A stretch of DNA of 64,000 nucleotides from Fischerella sp. PCC 9605 (GTDB lineage: Bacteria > Cyanobacteriota > Cyanobacteriia > Cyanobacteriales > Nostocaceae): positions 126,096-190,095 of the forward strand of contig NZ_KI912150.1 of the NCBI RefSeq assembly GCF_000517105.1, read 5' to 3'. Position numbers and translations under genes: made by a program. Under the pieces are notes generated by a model. It made no database searches. It saw nothing but the letters and a program-made list of their open reading frames with translations, and was not told the origin of the DNA. Shown piece after piece: positions 17,528-26,117 of the stretch (the first letter of the stretch is position 1; every line of letters starts with the position of its first letter).

Positions 17528-19156
17528 ATGCAACACCAATGGTATAAAAACGCAATCATTTATTCCCTGGATGTGGAGACATTTATAGACTCAGATGGCG
17601 ATGGTGTGGGCGATTTTCCAGGGCTGACCAAGCGAATAGATCACCTAGCTGGGCTAGGAGTTACCTGTCTGTGGTTGTTGCCTTTTTATCCTTCTCCCAA
17701 CCGTGACAACGGCTACGACATCATGGACTACTACAACGTTGACTCCCGCTTGGGGACATTAGGAGATTTTGTAGAGTTCATGCATGAAGCTGGAGAACGA
17801 GGTATTAGGGTAATTATTGATTTAGTTGTTAACCATACTTCCATTCAGCATCCTTGGTTTCAAGCAGCACGTTCCGACAAAAACTCCAAATACCGCAACT
17901 ACTACGTGTGGACAGAAGAACCGTCTAAAACTGGCTCCTGGCATGTTGCCTTCCCTGGAGTAGAAGATAGTGTTTGGGAGTACGACGAAAAGGCAGAAGC
18001 TTATTACTTACATCACTTTTACAAAGAACAGCCAGACCTAAACATTGCTAACCCAGCAGTGCAGAAAGAAATTTACAAAATCATGGCTTTTTGGCTGGCG
18101 CTTGGCGTATCTGGTTTTCGAGTAGATGCTGCTCCTTTCTTGATTGAGGGATTGGGTATCGAAGGAGCAGAAAAATCCGATCTAGAAAATTTTCTTTCTG
18201 ATATGCGGGAGTTTCTTTTATCCCGGCGTGGTGACGCAGTATTGCTGGCAGAAGCCAACGTTGCTCCAGATAAACTTCTTACCTATTTTGGAGATGGCGA
18301 TCGCATGCATATGCTGTTCAACTTCTGGTTGAATCAGTATATGTTCCTGGCTCTGGCTCGGCAAGAAGCAGCACCCATCTGTCACGGATTAAAGACGCTG
18401 CCAGAAATTCCCCACATCGGCCAGTGGGTGAACTTTGTCCGCCATCATGATGAACTTACCCTGTCTGAACTTAACGATGCCGAACGCCAAGAGATATTTG
18501 CCGCCTTTGCTCCCGAAGAACACATGCAAATTTACGGACGGGGTATTCGTCGCCGACTACCGCCAATGGTAAATGGCGATCGCCGTCGCATAGAACTCAT
18601 TTACAGCCTGTTGTTTAGCCTACCCGGTACGCCCTTAGTGCGCTACGGCGAAGAAATCGGTATGGGTGATGACCTGTCACTGCCAGGTAGAGACAGCGTC
18701 CGCACACCAATGCAATGGTCAAACGAACCCAACGGCGGCTTTTCCACAGCTCCTAGTGATGCCCTTCCCCATCCCGTGATTTCCCAAGGAGAATACGGTT
18801 ATCAAAAAATAAATGTCGCTAGCCAACAACGTCAATCTGACTCATTAATTAACTGGATGGAACGGGTGATCCGGATTCGCAAACAGTGTCCAGAGTTAGG
18901 ACGCGCTCAGTGGCATATTCTAGAAATAGATGAGCCAAGCGTCTTTGCTCACTGCTGCGAGTGGGAAGGTAACGCAGTGATTGTATTCCACAACCTCGCA
19001 GACCAGGCGTGTAACGTTACGCTCAAATCACAACAATACAAGTATCTAATCGATCTGTTTTGCAATTGCGAGTACGAACCACTCAATGGTGGTACTCATT
19101 CCATACCATTGTCAGCATACGGCTATCGCTGGTTCCGAGTTGATGGAATGCATTAA
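17528..19156 (+). CDS. GH13 alpha-amylase family enzyme, trehalose synthase-like
   Basis: From ATG 17528 this is 542 residues. ATG 17504 is in frame but overlaps the GGAGG that serves the later start; AGGAAAG lies close before 17528. The TIM-barrel sites are: region I VIIDLVVNHTS, the nucleophile D200 (GFRVDAAPF), the acid/base E242 (LAEANV) and D308 (RHHDELT). The start QHQWYKNAIIYSLDVETF and the text GDGVGDFPGLTKRIDHLAGL match trehalose synthases (GH13_16); a maltose/trehalose isomerase or a related glucosyl-transfer activity is expected. No maltokinase domain is fused. Its TAA stop is followed by GTAGGTTGG, resembling the element ends at 17359 and 59175. Confidence 0.88.
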   Translation: MQHQWYKNAIIYSLDVETFIDSDGDGVGDFPGLTKRIDHLAGLGVTCLWLLPFYPSPNRDNGYDIMDYYNVDSRLGTLGDFVEFMHEAGERGIRVIIDLVVNHTSIQHPWFQAARSDKNSKYRNYYVWTEEPSKTGSWHVAFPGVEDSVWEYDEKAEAYYLHHFYKEQPDLNIANPAVQKEIYKIMAFWLALGVSGFRVDAAPFLIEGLGIEGAEKSDLENFLSDMREFLLSRRGDAVLLAEANVAPDKLLTYFGDGDRMHMLFNFWLNQYMFLALARQEAAPICHGLKTLPEIPHIGQWVNFVRHHDELTLSELNDAERQEIFAAFAPEEHMQIYGRGIRRRLPPMVNGDRRRIELIYSLLFSLPGTPLVRYGEEIGMGDDLSLPGRDSVRTPMQWSNEPNGGFSTAPSDALPHPVISQGEYGYQKINVASQQRQSDSLINWMERVIRIRKQCPELGRAQWHILEIDEPSVFAHCCEWEGNAVIVFHNLADQACNVTLKSQQYKYLIDLFCNCEYEPLNGGTHSIPLSAYGYRWFRVDGMH

Positions 19157-19578
19157 GTAGGTTGGTGGTTAGTAGTTAGTGGTTAGTGGTGAGGCAGCGC
19201 GGTCTTGGGGGTTCCCCCCATGAGCGACTGCCGAACCCGAAGGGTTGGTGGTTAGTGGCTAATGGCTAATAGGGAATGGGTAAGAAACTATTAAGCTGTT
19301 CCACATTTAAATTGCATGATCTGGGCGGGCAAGATGCCCACCCCACAAGAGTTTGAAAAAATTTCAACATGCAAATTAAATGTGCTTTAGCTTACCAACC
19401 AAAAACCAACTACTAACTACTAACTACTAACTACTAACCAATGTACAGACGTGCCATGGCACGTCTCTACAACCACTAACTACTAACTACTAACCACTAA
19501 CCACTAACCAATGTACAGACGTGCCATGGCACGTCTCTACAACCACTAACCACTATCTACTAACCACTAACCACTAAT
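19157..19578. repeat. Repeat-filled spacer: STRR heptamers and palindromes
   Basis: This 420-bp spacer is made almost entirely of repeats. Heptamers TTAGTGG/TTAGTAG run at about 19165-19190 and 19245-19270, and their complement ACTAACT/ACTAACC at about 19395-19440 and 19480-19578. Two copies of a 20-bp perfect palindrome, AGACGTGCCATGGCACGTCT, lie at 19447-19466 and 19517-19536 within a direct repeat of about 70 bp. A GGGCGGGC...GCCCACCCC hairpin is at about 19323-19346. No coding sequence. Confidence 0.8.
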
Positions 19579-20553
19579 ATGGCAAAGATCGGCTATCACG
19601 CTTCCCACGAACAATTCAAGCCCAGCGAACTGCTCAAGTACGTGCAAATGGCAGAACAAGCTGGCTTTACCCATGCTCTATCTTCCGACCACTTCCACCC
19701 TTGGAGCGAACAGCAAGGACAAAGCGGCTTTGCTTGGTCATGGCTGGGTGCAGCAATGCAGGCAACTCCCAGTCTTGCTTATCGGGTTGTCTGTGCCCCC
19801 GGACAGCGGTATCATCCCGCTATCATCGCTCAAGCAGCGGCAACCTTAGCAGAAATGTTTCCCAACCGCTTCTGGCTGACGGTAGGTAGTGGTCAGGCAA
19901 TTAATGAATGCATTACTGGAGACAAGTGGCCTTGCAAGAGCGATCGCAATGCTCGTCTGAAAGAGTGTGTTGATATTATCCGTGCGCTTTGGGCAGGTGA
20001 GACAGTAACCTATCACGGTTTAGTCTGCGTGGAAGAGGCAAAGCTTTACACCCGTCCTGAAACACCACCCCCAATTATTGGAGCCGCTATCACTGCAAAA
20101 ACCGCAGAATGGCTTGGTAGTTGGGCAGATGGTTTGATTACAATTTCTCGTCCACCGGAAAAACTGAAAACAGTAGTCGATGCTTTTCGTCGTGGTGGTG
20201 GAGAAGGCAAACCGATGATTTTGAAAGTCCAGCTTTCCTACGATCGCGACGAAGAAACAGCACGACAAAAAGCCCATCACCAATGGCGCAACAACATTTT
20301 TCAAAACATCATGATGACAGAATTGCGGACTCCTCAACAATTTGATGCTGCTGGAGAATTTGTGAACCCAGAGGAGTTAAACGAACACGTCCGCATTTCC
20401 GCAGATTTGCACCAGCATATCGAGTGGCTGCAAAAAGATATAGAACTAGGGTTTGATGAGTTAATTTTGCATAATGTTAACCGGGAACAGGAACAGTTTA
20501 TTGAGGTGTTTGGTGAGAAGGTTGTGCCTGTGTTAGCTGCATTTGGAAAATAA
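19579..20553 (+). CDS. LLM-class flavin-dependent oxidoreductase (non-F420 flavinoid type)
   Basis: This is a luciferase-like TIM-barrel oxidoreductase of 324 residues. Characteristic text: IGYHASHEQFKPSELLKYVQ, the SSDHFHPW motif, GFAWSWLGAAMQ, CAPGQRYHPAIIAQAAATL, FWLTVGSGQAINE and ELILHNVNREQEQFIEVFGE. This pattern fits the subfamily described as probable non-F420 flavinoid oxidoreductases, which bind FMN. Members are often found beside trehalose-synthase-like GH13 genes, as here, separated only by repeats. Substrate unknown. The start follows a repeat block, so the promoter must lie inside or before it. Confidence 0.88.
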   Translation: MAKIGYHASHEQFKPSELLKYVQMAEQAGFTHALSSDHFHPWSEQQGQSGFAWSWLGAAMQATPSLAYRVVCAPGQRYHPAIIAQAAATLAEMFPNRFWLTVGSGQAINECITGDKWPCKSDRNARLKECVDIIRALWAGETVTYHGLVCVEEAKLYTRPETPPPIIGAAITAKTAEWLGSWADGLITISRPPEKLKTVVDAFRRGGGEGKPMILKVQLSYDRDEETARQKAHHQWRNNIFQNIMMTELRTPQQFDAAGEFVNPEELNEHVRISADLHQHIEWLQKDIELGFDELILHNVNREQEQFIEVFGEKVVPVLAAFGK

Positions 20554-20618
20554 TTTTTGGCTGTGGCGATCGCATTCATAAATTTTAATCCGAATACTTC
20601 GCCGTTTAGGAACCTTCG

Positions 20619-20672
20619 GCGTTAACTGGAGTTCATAGGTCAATGACGTTAACTGGTGTTCATAGGTCAATG
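20619..20672 (+). repeat. 27-bp tandem duplication spanning the start codon
   Basis: Copy 1 (20619-20645) and copy 2 (20646-20672) both contain GTTAACTGG(A/T)GTTCATAGG and end in ATG. They differ at two positions. The period of 27 keeps both ATGs in the same frame, so the gene has two alternative starts nine codons apart. Confidence 0.85.
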
Positions 20673-21149
20673 CGGATTGAACCTTACGACGCTCATCAAC
20701 TTGATGCAGTCATTCGTCTTTCGCTTCGGGCATGGACTCCGGTCTTTGATTCGATTCAGAAAGCGATGAACGCTGATGTGTACCGGGCATTCTATCCCGA
20801 TAATTGGCGTGTGAGCCAGCAAAAGGCTGTCGAGGATGTCTGCGCTGCAGAAGACACAAATGTATGGGTTGCTATCGATGCAGGTTCTACCGTGGGCTTT
20901 GTAGCCGTGAAACTACACTCAGAGGACAGCATGGGTGAAATCTACATGGTCGCTGTCGATCCAGACTTTCAAGGTCGCGGCATTGGCAGCGCTCTGATAG
21001 AATTCGCTCTGGATTGGATGAAAGATGCTGGGATGTCTGTTGCTATGGTTGAGACTGGAGGCGATCCCGGTCATGCCCCAGCACGTCACACCTATGAAAA
21101 GGTGGGCTTCGAGCTGTTCCCAGTCGCCAGATACTTCAAGAAGCTCTAG
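20670..21149 (+). CDS. GNAT-family N-acetyltransferase
   Basis: This is an N-acetyltransferase of 159 residues from ATG 20670, the start of the normal domain (MRIEPYDAHQLD); ATG 20643 adds nine residues made by a tandem duplication. The acetyl-CoA loop is seen in MVAVDPDFQGRGIGSALIEF (V.P..QGRGIG), followed by VETGGDPGHAPARHTYEKVGF. The substrate cannot be predicted. It is the first gene of an accessory island with a phosphotransferase, a TetR regulator and another GNAT. Unlike its neighbours, no attC-like repeat follows it. Confidence 0.87.
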   Translation: MRIEPYDAHQLDAVIRLSLRAWTPVFDSIQKAMNADVYRAFYPDNWRVSQQKAVEDVCAAEDTNVWVAIDAGSTVGFVAVKLHSEDSMGEIYMVAVDPDFQGRGIGSALIEFALDWMKDAGMSVAMVETGGDPGHAPARHTYEKVGFELFPVARYFKKL

Positions 21150-21196
21150 AACACCGATTCAGTATTCAACCTAAGGGCTAAAAAACCACATTTGTT

Positions 21197-21226
21197 TGTA
21201 GAGACGCGAAATTTCGCGTCTCTACA
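21197..21226. repeat. 30-bp perfect palindrome
   Basis: A perfect palindrome with arms of 15: TGTAGAGACGCGAAA and its complement. It is a variant of the palindrome family at 19447, 19517, 38227 and 50907, in which the centre CCATGG is replaced by AAATTT. It lies between the GNAT and phosphotransferase genes and could form a cruciform or a transcript hairpin. Confidence 0.85.
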
Positions 21227-21313
21227 GCCAACTGGGTTTTTGGGATTACTGAATTTATGTTCTAGGCACGCAGGGATTGAAAAAGATCGGTGCGATCGCT
21301 TATAGGTTATAGT

Positions 21314-22297
21314 ATGAATGCAGAAATTGCTCAAGCTGTCCTGACGTATTACGACGTGCCCAATGCTCAACTGACATTCTTAGGACAAAGCCAAAACACT
21401 ACATTTCGGGTTGAGACACCAACAGGTGATAAGTTTTTGCTTCGCCTCCATTTTGGAATCGAGGCTGTTGGCAATGGTTCGCATGATGTTTGGAGAGAAC
21501 CGCCAGTCATTGAGTCCGAGTTGTTATGGCTAAATGCGATCGCCTACGACACTGAATTAACCGTGCCCCAACCCGTGCAGAATTGTTTGGGCGAGTGGGT
21601 AACAAGCTTTGCTAGGGCAGAATTTGGGTATTCGATATCTTGTTCGTTGCTGCGGTGGATAGAAGGCGAACATGTTGACGGCGAACCCACAGCACAGCAA
21701 GTCCGCCAACTGGGTACACTGATGGCGCAACTACACCAACACGCAAGCTGTTGGTCTTTACCATCCGGCTTTTCTCGTCCCACTCACGACGTGGAGCAGC
21801 TAAAATCTGCAACATCTCAACTTGGCGTGTTGGTGCAAAGTGGAACAATCTCAATAGATGATTATCAAGTGTTCCAAAAGGCTGCTACGCAAGTCCAAGA
21901 ATTCATGCCTTGTCTTCAACAGACGCGCGACACTTGGGGCTTAATTCACGCTGATCTTCACCAAGGCAACTACGTTCTCTACGGCGAAGAAGTGCGCCCT
22001 ATTGACTTTTCGCGTTGCGGCTTTGGCTTTTATCTTTACGATATTGGTGAATCGCTTGGAGACATTGAGGCATCGCTGCGTTTGCACTTCTTCGAGGGTT
22101 ACACAAGTGTTAGGGCACTACCAGCAGATTATCAAAGCATTGTTGAAGCATTCTTCGTCGGGGCAACAGTGGAAAACTTGGCTTTTCTCAGCGCCAACCC
22201 GCAAGAACACGAATGGCTTTCTCGTGCTGTGCCTTATGTTGTCAGGAATCACTTGCACCCATATCTGCACGGTGAGACCTTCCTGTTTTTAAGGTGA
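21314..22297 (+). CDS. Aminoglycoside phosphotransferase (APH)-like kinase
   Basis: This protein-kinase-like phosphotransferase has 327 residues from ATG 21314 (GTG 21290 would add eight). The N-lobe has LTFLGQSQNTTFRVETPTG and KFLLRLHF with the ATP-binding lysine; the catalytic Brenner motif is GLIHADLHQGNYVLY (H.D....N), and PIDFSRCGFGFYLYDIGESL holds the metal-binding aspartate. Family members phosphorylate aminoglycosides, choline, homoserine or fructosamines; this one is not assigned. It is immediately followed by an attC-like repeat, which suggests it arrived as a gene cassette. Confidence 0.87.
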   Translation: MNAEIAQAVLTYYDVPNAQLTFLGQSQNTTFRVETPTGDKFLLRLHFGIEAVGNGSHDVWREPPVIESELLWLNAIAYDTELTVPQPVQNCLGEWVTSFARAEFGYSISCSLLRWIEGEHVDGEPTAQQVRQLGTLMAQLHQHASCWSLPSGFSRPTHDVEQLKSATSQLGVLVQSGTISIDDYQVFQKAATQVQEFMPCLQQTRDTWGLIHADLHQGNYVLYGEEVRPIDFSRCGFGFYLYDIGESLGDIEASLRLHFFEGYTSVRALPADYQSIVEAFFVGATVENLAFLSANPQEHEWLSRAVPYVVRNHLHPYLHGETFLFLR

Positions 22298-22308
22298 GCC
22301 ACTAATCA

Positions 22309-22397
22309 ACACCGAACAACCCGATCGGAGCGGACTGGCGAAAGCCCTTGGTGTAGATGCAAAGGTTAATGGCATCCGCTCAACCGCACCGTTAGTC
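22309..22397 (+). repeat. attC-like repeat, copy 1
   Basis: It starts 12 bases after the phosphotransferase stop. GGAGCGGAC at the left (22327-22335) contains GAGCGGA, which pairs with TCCGCTC at 22375-22381, and the right end carries CCGTTAG as at a cassette junction. The internal block at 22348-22368 matches copy 2 (23824-23844) at 19 of 21 positions and copy 3 (33006-33026) at 18 of 21. Confidence 0.6.
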
Positions 22398-22424
22398 AGT
22401 AGTTTGAAACTTACTCATCGGTGT

Positions 22425-23009
22425 TCAAGATGATGCTAGTAAAGCATTGATATGTCGCTGCACGAGGTATTGTTGTTGCTCTGCTGAGAACTGCTCAGGG
22501 CAGATGACAACGAGCGTGCCAATGCCATCCACTAGGGCGATGAGTGCACTGGCTTCGAGAGTTAAATCAAGATCGGCCCGAATCAGCTTGGCTGTTTGTA
22601 AGTCAGCTAACTCTTGACAAATAATCTGTCGTAATAAGTCATAGCGTTTTCGGTGCTCCTGAACTAGGTGTTCGCGCCCGATCGAATAGCCCAAAAACGC
22701 TACCCAAACCTTCCAATCGGCTCTGTCAATGTCCTCCAGAGGTAGAGCCGCAAAAATCATCTGCTCTAGTCTGTCAATTCCTTGCCGCCCCTTGGCACAG
22801 GCTTTCATGTGCTCTAGGACGTTTTCAAACACTTGTTCCAGGGCAAATAGGGTGAGTTCTTCTTTATCTCGAAAGTAGTGGGTGACAACCCCAGTCGAGC
22901 AGCCCAGTTCTTGCGCGATCGCCCGCATGCTGGCGCGATCCAATCCTTCACGGACAATCACCCGCCATGCCGCTTGAGCGACTTCAATACGGCGATCGTC
23001 ATAACTCAT
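22425..23009 (-). CDS. TetR/AcrR-family transcriptional regulator (BetI-like)
   Basis: This is a TetR repressor of 194 residues. The N-terminal helix-turn-helix is ASMRAIAQELGCSTGVVTHY followed by FRDKEEL (about 25-55), the canonical TetR pattern. The rest is a helical ligand-binding domain whose C-terminus (LVDGIGTLVVICPEQFSAEQ) resembles BetI-like regulators. It is divergent from the GNAT gene at 23293, and a near-perfect inverted repeat with a possible promoter sits between them (23047-23099). It probably represses itself and the divergent gene. The inducer is unknown. Confidence 0.9.
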   Translation of the reverse strand: MSYDDRRIEVAQAAWRVIVREGLDRASMRAIAQELGCSTGVVTHYFRDKEELTLFALEQVFENVLEHMKACAKGRQGIDRLEQMIFAALPLEDIDRADWKVWVAFLGYSIGREHLVQEHRKRYDLLRQIICQELADLQTAKLIRADLDLTLEASALIALVDGIGTLVVICPEQFSAEQQQYLVQRHINALLASS

Positions 23010-23046
23010 AGCTCTCCTCGGTTTGCAGCAACATGAAACAATTATC

Positions 23047-23099
23047 TTGACATCCTATCGTAACAGTTGTTATGTTTTCATTGTGGCATAACAACTGTT
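23047..23099 (+). promoter_or_regulatory. Candidate TetR operator overlapping a sigma-70-type promoter
   Basis: AACAGTTGTTATG (23062-23074) is exactly inverted as CATAACAACTGTT (23087-23099) with a 12-base spacer. TTGACA at 23047-23052 is 17 bases before TTATGT, a fair -10, and the left arm covers that spacer. The site is 38-90 bases upstream of the divergent TetR gene. Assignment of the TetR protein to it is inference. Confidence 0.6.
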
Positions 23100-23163
23100 G
23101 TAATCTTACCTCCAGCGGCTGATACTAAGTTGCAGTCAAAGATAGTACTTCCCTCACCTCTTC

Positions 23164-23186
23164 CCCTCTCCCAATTTGGGAGAGGG
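23164..23186. repeat. Dispersed hairpin repeat (CCCTCTCCCAA type)
   Basis: CCCTCTCCCAA pairs with TTGGGAGAGGG over a one-base loop. It belongs to the same dispersed family as the hairpin at 32465-32528 and the interior of the element at 57182-57313. Confidence 0.7.
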
Positions 23187-23215
23187 CACGAATTGCTATT
23201 GCTATGCGGGATCTG

Positions 23216-23318
23216 TGCGCTGGAGTTCGCTATGATTCGACCGACCACGTCCGACGACACCTTCGATAACCCCTGCGCACATGGAGTTCACCATGATTCG
23301 ACCGACCACACCCGATGA
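23216..23318 (+). repeat. Duplicated 5' end of GNAT gene with out-of-frame upstream ORF
   Basis: TGCGC then TGGAGTTC and ATGATTCGACCGACCAC occur twice, with ATGs at 23232 and 23293. The copies differ at several positions and the period is 61 bases, so the first ATG is out of frame. It opens a 28-codon ORF with its own GGAG that ends at 23318, inside the GNAT gene. Confidence 0.8.
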
Positions 23319-23763
23319 CACAACCGCGCTAATCGCCATAGCCGACGCGATCGGCTTCCAGCCGAACGAGCTTGAGGAGCTGAGCGAAATGCTGGCCGAT
23401 TACTTCAGTGACGACAGCGACAGCGATCATTTCTGGATCACCGACGACGACAATGGGCCGGTTGGGGTCGCCTACTGCGAGCCGGAACGGATGACCAATC
23501 GGACGTGGAACCTGCTATTGATCGCCATCCGACCTGACCGCCAGGGACAAGGACGCGGTGCAAGACTGCTGCACTACGTTGAACAAACGTTGACGGCGCG
23601 CGGTGAGCGCATGCTGCTGGTGGAAACGTCAGGGCTGCCGGGCTTCGAGCGCACGCGGGCGTTCTACGCGAAGTGCGGCTATGAGGAGGAGGCGCGAATT
23701 CGCGACTTCTATGCGGCGGGCGATGATAAAGTCGTGTTCCGCAAAGTGTTGAACGCAGACTAG
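23293..23763 (+). CDS. GNAT-family N-acetyltransferase, GC-rich
   Basis: From ATG 23293 this is 156 residues; GGAG lies ten bases before it, and the in-frame ATG 23281 overlaps that site. The acetyl-CoA motif is IRPDRQGQGRGARLLHYVEQ and the C-terminal part FYAKCGYEEEARIRDFYAAG is typical of GNATs. Codons are visibly richer in G and C than in all neighbouring genes, and the 5' end is partly duplicated, both signs of transfer. A truncated attC-like repeat follows the stop. Substrate unknown; an amino-group acetylation such as detoxification is a guess. Confidence 0.88.
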   Translation: MIRPTTPDDTTALIAIADAIGFQPNELEELSEMLADYFSDDSDSDHFWITDDDNGPVGVAYCEPERMTNRTWNLLLIAIRPDRQGQGRGARLLHYVEQTLTARGERMLLVETSGLPGFERTRAFYAKCGYEEEARIRDFYAAGDDKVVFRKVLNAD

Positions 23764-23784
23764 GGGCAATAGGCGACGGACGGG

Positions 23785-23847
23785 CATAACAACTCTGTTG
23801 GAGCGGACGACTAGCGAGAGATGTTGGTGGAGTTGCAAAGGTTATTA
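23785..23847 (+). repeat. attC-like repeat, copy 2 (right end missing)
   Basis: It begins GCATAACAACTCTGTTGG 21 bases after the GNAT stop, shares GGAGCGGAC with copy 1 and the TTGGTG..TGCAAAGGTTA block (23824-23844). The right arm is absent because the reverse-strand kinase gene end (23858) follows at once. Confidence 0.5.
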
Positions 23848-23857
23848 TTTGCGGGAC

Positions 23858-25705
23858 TTATTCAATAGGTAGGGAAATTACAAATTCTGTACCTCGACCA
23901 ATTTCGGAAAAAATTTCAATTTTTCCGTGATGTTTTTCAACGATTTTGTAACATATACTTAACCCTAAACCAGTACCTTTGCCTACTGGTTTAGTTGTGA
24001 AAAAAGGGTCAAATAGCTTTGCTTTTATCTCTGGTGGAATTCCGGGGCCATTATCGCTGATACTAACCTTAATATAGCTATCATTGACTCTGGATGTAGC
24101 AATCTTAATTTCTTTACTTGTTTTATCACTTTTGTCATCTAACAGTGCATCTATAGCATTGCTAATAATATTCATAAAAACTTGGTTGAGTTGCGCTGGA
24201 TAGCACTCAATCAAAGGTAAATTACCATAAGTTTTAATAACTTCAACTCCTTGCTTAAGTCGGTGATTGAGAATTAACAGCGTGTTCTCAATTCCTTCAT
24301 GAATATCTACCTTTTTGATGTCAGCTTCATCTAAGCGGGAGAAGTTCCGCAAAGACAGTACAATTTCCCGAATGCGCTGAGCGCCTATTTTCATTGAAGA
24401 CAAAACTTTTGACACATCCTCGCACAGATAATCTAAATCAATTTCTTCTATTTTTTCTTCAATTGCCGACTGTGGATCGGGGTAATGCTGCTGATATAAA
24501 TTTAATAAACTCAGTAAATCTTGAATATAATTATTAGCACATTCAATATTGCCGTAAATAAAATTGACAGGGTTATTGATTTCATGAGCTATTCCTGCTA
24601 CCATCTGCCCAAGAGAGGACATTTTTTCTGTTTGAATTAACTGCGTTTGAGTTTCTTTCAGGTCTTGCAGCGTTTCTTTTAGTTCTAGGGTTCGTTCTTC
24701 TACCCGTTCTTCTAAGGTTTGGCGAGCTAGTTCTAATTCATGAGTGTAATCTCCCACCCATTGCAACAATTGATTTAGGGAGGTTGCTAACGTACCCACT
24801 TCATCATTGCTTGCTACCTTAGCTCTCAGGTTAAAATCTGATTCTGCGGTGATTTGTCTGGCGACGTTTGTTACTGCTTGTAGGGGACTGGCGATCGCTC
24901 TACTAGTATAGAGTGCTAGTACTGCTGCTAACACAACCGATAACACCATACTCCCAATAATAATTAGTAGTTGCAACTCTTGAGCAAGTCTAAATCTGGC
25001 ATTTGCTTGCTGTTGTTGATTTTCAGCTATTTTTAAGATTCGGCTTAACTCCTCTGTGAGCATTTCAAAGTTAACATTAATGCGAATACTTTGCTCTCCT
25101 TTCAGCAAAACAGCTAAGTCATTTTGGTTACTTTGAATTTTACCAGAGCGTAACTTATTAAAGTCTATTATTTGCCACCATGATTTGACAAGTTCAGTAT
25201 ATTTATCTGTATTGGTTTGATATTTATTTAATAATTTGTGTAAATCTTTATTTTCTACAGCTAAACCATTAGGATTATTTTTCACAAAATCTTCCAGTTC
25301 AGATAATTCTGCCTTCACTTGAGAAATATCTGCCAAAAATTTACTTTTTTCAAATTCTAACCAAATGGAATCTTCAAGCACGCTAACCAGGCGTTGCGGA
25401 TGTATTCGTGTCATTATCACTGCATTTTCTAACTTTCTTAAATTACTTTCTTGCTGAGAGGCTAATTCTAGTTGCTTCTGAGCTTGTTTTTCGTAGTAAT
25501 CTGCGATCGCTAAGCCGCTACTAGTTCCTAAAACAGCAATACCAATTGACAGTGAATATCCGTAACCAATTTTTTTGGCAATACTCAAGCTGCTGGTGAA
25601 GCGATTTAGGAAAGTAGGTAAAGCTTTTGAATTTACCTGTTTTGTTTTCGCTTTATTTTCTAAAGAAGAACTAGAACCTCGAAATAGCATTTTTATCAAT
25701 TTCAT
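23858..25705 (-). CDS. Membrane sensor histidine kinase
   Basis: This is a hybrid-free histidine kinase of about 615 residues. It has a signal-anchor ([20 protein letters not shown]), a long helical extracytoplasmic region, a second helix ([20 protein letters not shown]), HAMP, a coiled coil ([19 protein letters not shown]), then the kinase core with the phosphorylated H in [14 protein letters not shown] box NAIDALL, G1 [10 protein letters not shown] and G2 [13 protein letters not shown] at 25729 opens the frame, but ATG 25705 or 25690 is likelier. No response regulator is adjacent. The porin and three PhnD-like lipoproteins upstream suggest a nutrient signal, but that is inference. Confidence 0.88.
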   Translation of the reverse strand: MKLIKMLFRGSSSSLENKAKTKQVNSKALPTFLNRFTSSLSIAKKIGYGYSLSIGIAVLGTSSGLAIADYYEKQAQKQLELASQQESNLRKLENAVIMTRIHPQRLVSVLEDSIWLEFEKSKFLADISQVKAELSELEDFVKNNPNGLAVENKDLHKLLNKYQTNTDKYTELVKSWWQIIDFNKLRSGKIQSNQNDLAVLLKGEQSIRINVNFEMLTEELSRILKIAENQQQQANARFRLAQELQLLIIIGSMVLSVVLAAVLALYTSRAIASPLQAVTNVARQITAESDFNLRAKVASNDEVGTLATSLNQLLQWVGDYTHELELARQTLEERVEERTLELKETLQDLKETQTQLIQTEKMSSLGQMVAGIAHEINNPVNFIYGNIECANNYIQDLLSLLNLYQQHYPDPQSAIEEKIEEIDLDYLCEDVSKVLSSMKIGAQRIREIVLSLRNFSRLDEADIKKVDIHEGIENTLLILNHRLKQGVEVIKTYGNLPLIECYPAQLNQVFMNIISNAIDALLDDKSDKTSKEIKIATSRVNDSYIKVSISDNGPGIPPEIKAKLFDPFFTTKPVGKGTGLGLSICYKIVEKHHGKIEIFSEIGRGTEFVISLPIE

Positions 25706-26117
25706 TAAAAAAAAAATAGTAATAAACAAAGCTATAGGTAAATGCTTTTTGTAGCTAATATCTGAGAAAATATTCTATACTCATCAGTATGCTGGCAAAT
25801 ACATTCAAAATGGTGATGCGAATAGAGATACAGCATTGATTTTATTCGGAAATCACGCATCAAACAGTAGTGGTATTACTGAGATATCACAAATCAGTAC
25901 AGCGGAAATCAGCTTCTAAAAAACTTATGCAGTCATCCGTATAACTCTTAACTGTTCTCCCAGTTAAGATGCACCAAATATGCTTGCATGACAAATTGTT
26001 ACCACAGTATTTCTACGTAAGTACTTGAAATTGGTTGTGGTTTTTAAGTAAATTTACAGTTTTTTTAGTATCAATTTTTATTTAAATTTTAAGCCAATTT
26101 AGATTAGATGTGAAAAA
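25706..26117. other. Intergenic region between kinase and porin
   Basis: AT-rich divergent spacer, expected to hold both promoters. No ORF, RNA gene or strong inverted repeat was recognised. Confidence 0.35.
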
